From NCBI RefSeq assembly GCF_001679925.1, contig NZ_LYUZ01000125.1, forward strand, positions 116,829 to 180,828: DNA of 64,000 bases, in the 5' to 3' direction. This DNA comes from Leisingera sp. JC1 (GTDB taxonomy: Bacteria; Pseudomonadota; Alphaproteobacteria; Rhodobacterales; Rhodobacteraceae). The position numbers were made by a program, and so were the translations under genes. Each line of letters opens with the position of its first letter. Positions within the stretch are counted from its first letter, which is position 1. The notes beneath the pieces are model-generated. The model did no database searches, was not told the DNA's origin, and saw nothing but the letters and a program-made list of their open reading frames with translations. Positions 61,832 to 64,000 of the stretch are shown piece by piece.

Positions 61832-62680
61832 CCCCAGCTCAAAACTGGTCACGCCGTAAATCAGATCCGTTTCCAGCTGCGGCGCAGCGCCTCGGTACAT
61901 CCGGGCAGTCTCAAACACCGGTTCCAGACCGAGGCTGCGCGCCATCTCAACCGCCGCTGCATGCGGCTCCGGCACATCCAGAAACACCTCCTGCCCCACA
62001 GCCAGTTCCTGCAGCAGCCGCGCCAGAAGTGCCTCCGCCGCCGGGCGCGACACCGCAACCAGCGGCCCGATCTTGCAACCGCTGCCGCAGGGCCGCAGCG
62101 TGCCGAAACCGGCCAAGCTCCCGTCCTGGTACGCGGCAATGGAAACATGCCCCTCCGCCCCCAGCCACTGCTGCCAGAAGGCCGTGCGCGGCGCCGGGAA
62201 GACACGCGCGTCCAGCGCTTCCAGCTCTGCCGTTGGGGCCGTAATCGGCGACAGATCAAACCCCTCCGGCGCCGCCGCCCCGTCACCGGGCACGCCGCCA
62301 AAGCGGATATTGCGGTAGGCCAGCGCAAACCCCGACCGGCGGTAGTTGTCCTGCTGGTCCACCACCCCGTCCAGGCCGACAACCCGCCCCCCGGCATGCG
62401 TCAGCGCCTTTTGCCACAGCGCATAGCCGTAGCCCTGCCCCCGATGCTCCGGCGCCACGATGTAGAAACCGAGGAAAGCAAACGCCGCGCCGTAATTCAC
62501 CACCGAGATGCAGGCGATCATCCGCCCGTCCAGGAACCCGCCCCAGAACCCTTCTGGGTCAACACTCGCAAAGCAGGCCGCATCCCGATGGCCCGGGTTC
62601 CAGCCCTCATGCGCAGCCCAATCCACGGCGGTTTGAATTTCCGCGCCCGCCAGCGGTCTTATCTGATAACTGCCCTGCAT
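61829..62680 (-). CDS. GNAT family acetyltransferase
   Basis: 283 residues with two GNAT-like halves. The N-terminal catalytic domain has FLGFYIVAPEHRGQGYGYAL (acetyl-CoA pyrophosphate site, RGQGYG). A second, weaker GNAT-type half (FLDVPEPHAAAVEMARSLGL, EPVFETARMYRG) closes the protein, as in YitI/DUF-linked two-domain acetyltransferases. Substrate unknown. The start 62680 has AGGCGCAG upstream on the complement. It converges with the WYL gene and follows the ABC ATPase on the same strand by 42 bases. Confidence 0.9.
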   Translation of the reverse strand: MQGSYQIRPLAGAEIQTAVDWAAHEGWNPGHRDAACFASVDPEGFWGGFLDGRMIACISVVNYGAAFAFLGFYIVAPEHRGQGYGYALWQKALTHAGGRVVGLDGVVDQQDNYRRSGFALAYRNIRFGGVPGDGAAAPEGFDLSPITAPTAELEALDARVFPAPRTAFWQQWLGAEGHVSIAAYQDGSLAGFGTLRPCGSGCKIGPLVAVSRPAAEALLARLLQELAVGQEVFLDVPEPHAAAVEMARSLGLEPVFETARMYRGAAPQLETDLIYGVTSFELG

Positions 62681-62722
62681 CTGCGCCTCCTGTCGCCTTG
62701 GATGCAGAATGCCCGCTAAAGC

Positions 62723-63829
62723 TCAGGCAGGAAAGACAAAACAGCGGTTGCGGCGCACTGTCAGCCACATCACCCGGCCTGCCTCTGGCAGGAACACATT
62801 GGGCACCGTCGCCTTGAGCACCGAGCCATCGAAATCCATCCGGAACTCCACCAGGCTCTCGCTGCCCAGAAAGCGCGCACGCTCAACAGTCGCGCGGGCC
62901 GGCACCCCGTCGCTAGGGGTCGGCAGCGGCCCCTGGCCGCCGCGGTCGAAGTCGATGCGCAGATGCTGCGGGCGGAACACAATTTCCACCGCGGTGCCAT
63001 CCGCCACGCCGGGCGCCAGGAACTCGCCAAAGACCGTGCGCGCCAGGGCGCCGTTCACCTCGGCCTTCAGCACGTTCACATCGCTGAAGAAAGACACCGC
63101 GGCCTTGTCGGCCGGGTGGGTATAGACGTTATAGGGTGCGCCCTGCTGCACGATCCTGCCGCCGCGCATCAGCGCGATCTCGTCGGCCATCCGCATGGCC
63201 TCTTCCGGCTCATGGGTGACCAACAAAACCGCGGTGTCTTCCTCTTTCAAAAGGCTCAGCGTCTCATCGCGGATACCGTCGCGCAGCCGGTTGTCGAGGC
63301 CGGAGAACGGCTCATCCATCAGCATGATGCGCGGGCGCGGCGCAATCGCCCGGGCCAGCGCCACCCGCTGCTGCTCACCGCCCGACAGCTGGTGCGGGTA
63401 GCCATCGATGAAACGCTTGAGCGACACCCGGTTCAAAAGCTCCTCGACTCGCGCGCGTTTCTCGTCCTTGCTGCCCTTCAGGCCAAAGCCGACGTTGTCG
63501 GCAACACTTAAGTGAGGGAACAGCGCGAAATCCTGGAACATCAGCCCGATCTCGCGCCGCTCCGGTGGAACCCGGAACACTGTGTCGCAGATCAGCTTGC
63601 CATCTACATAGATCTCGCCGCTATCCTGCATCTCAACGCCCGCGATCATCCGCAGGGTGGTGGATTTGCCGCAGCCCGAGGGGCCCAGCAGGCATGTCAC
63701 CTGCCCGGCCTGAATCTTCAGCGAGACATCGTCGACCACCGCGCGCCCTTCGAAGAAGCGCCGGAGGTTGTGGATTTCCAGCCGCGGCGGGGCAATCGTG
63801 CGGCTGATGCCGGCGGGGGCAGTGTTCAT
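62723..63829 (-). CDS. Fe3+/polyamine-type ABC transporter ATPase
   Basis: 368 residues of the CUT1/Fe3+/spermidine ABC ATPase group. Walker A GPSGCGKST, signature LSGGEQQRVALARAIA, Walker B RIMLMDEPFSGLDN and switch VLLVTHEPEEAMRMAD are intact; a C-terminal TOBE-type domain follows (VEIVFRPQHLRIDF). LMFQDFALFPHLSVADN is typical for FbpC/PotA. The start 63829 is preferred over the long frame running to 63967. Permease and binding protein must lie elsewhere; nothing is coded between 63830 and 64000. Confidence 0.92.
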   Translation of the reverse strand: MNTAPAGISRTIAPPRLEIHNLRRFFEGRAVVDDVSLKIQAGQVTCLLGPSGCGKSTTLRMIAGVEMQDSGEIYVDGKLICDTVFRVPPERREIGLMFQDFALFPHLSVADNVGFGLKGSKDEKRARVEELLNRVSLKRFIDGYPHQLSGGEQQRVALARAIAPRPRIMLMDEPFSGLDNRLRDGIRDETLSLLKEEDTAVLLVTHEPEEAMRMADEIALMRGGRIVQQGAPYNVYTHPADKAAVSFFSDVNVLKAEVNGALARTVFGEFLAPGVADGTAVEIVFRPQHLRIDFDRGGQGPLPTPSDGVPARATVERARFLGSESLVEFRMDFDGSVLKATVPNVFLPEAGRVMWLTVRRNRCFVFPA

Positions 63830-64000
63830 GAGGCCTCGGGCTGTTTCCGATAAAAACGCTTGGGGTCTCGACGGGATAGCAACCCGGCGGCTTGGCCGCA
63901 AGCGGTCAGAAAAGCAGGCAAAGCTCACCGCCCGGCAGACACCGCCGGGCAGCGCCCGTCCCGCCACCCACGGGGCGGGCGCTTCGCGTCCACCCCGCCG
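63830..64000. other. Non-coding end of the window
   Basis: 171 bases with no supported gene. An imperfect GCCCGTCCC/GGGGCGGGC hairpin lies at 63956-63980 with no T-run. Confidence 0.4.

Overview
The window is a gene-dense, high-GC chromosomal segment from an alphaproteobacterium of the Rhodobacteraceae, most likely a Roseobacter-group marine bacterium (Leisingera/Phaeobacter/Ruegeria-like). The basis is gene content and order: a cobA/DUF2849/sulfite reductase/cysH/DUF934/fpr sulfur operon, a DctPQM TRAP system with DctBD, form II CO-dehydrogenase-like genes in S-L-M order, a SBP56 (methanethiol oxidase) homologue, and a standalone Hint-domain protein. The genus is an inference. No rRNA, tRNA, CRISPR array, transposase, integrase or prophage was found, so this looks like core chromosome with one or two small insertions.

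Layout. 1-1032: 3' end of an IscA-type Fe-S gene, then tpiA. 1212-8029: C4-dicarboxylate-type TRAP transporter dctPQM with the DctBD two-component system, all on the minus strand, with strong inverted repeats upstream of dctP. 8089-11266: cytochrome P450, a LysR regulator with a small divergent gene, and an Lrp/AsnC regulator. 11413-16371: assimilatory sulfate/sulfite reduction genes and ferredoxin-NADP reductase, divergent from the Lrp gene. 16492-19380: two unknown genes, infC (with an AUA start codon) and a soluble chemoreceptor-tip protein. 19436-27705: a seven-gene minus-strand cluster for a molybdenum hydroxylase (coxS, coxL, coxM plus MoxR ATPase, VWA protein, XdhC and a molybdopterin-binding protein). 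27916-33740: a glycosyltransferase and a neighbouring unknown gene, pyrC, an RTX protein, pyrE. 34075-39346: dnaB, a Tat-exported agmatine deiminase, alr, mlaE, mlaF. 39363-40331: an AT-richer DUF2971 gene that looks acquired. 40328-43753: a PqiA-like protein, a coiled-coil membrane protein, radA, cvpA. 44141-48342: Hint protein, SBP56 and a membrane partner, a DMT permease. 48597-55001: purF, DUF2199, a GspC/PilP-like small protein, a short-chain dehydrogenase, surE, pcm, an NlpD-like LysM/M23 lipoprotein. 55077-63829: DUF815 ATPase, adenylate cyclase, lectin-like exported protein, small P-loop kinase, tatABC, a monooxygenase-fold protein, a WYL regulator, a GNAT enzyme and an Fe3+-type ABC ATPase.

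Functional links: tatABC would export the Tat-type agmatine deiminase; XdhC, MoxR, VWA and the molybdopterin-binding protein would mature CoxSLM; DctBD would sense dicarboxylates for DctPQM; fpr would supply electrons to sulfite reductase. Three genes at the cell surface or in signalling (RTX, Hint, chemoreceptor tip) each have a TTAA-N7-TTAA (CtrA-type) site upstream, which hints at a shared cell-cycle/motility regulon.

The most interesting signals are: (i) a DctD-family activator that lacks the GAFTGA loop and has a damaged Walker A, beside high-quality operator palindromes; (ii) the AUA start of infC; (iii) the CtrA-type boxes; (iv) a Hint protein that has lost its catalytic cysteine; (v) the DUF2971 islet coupled by ATGA to its neighbour; (vi) a dispersed intergenic repeat family, seen six times. 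I did not find a convincing wholly new multi-gene system.
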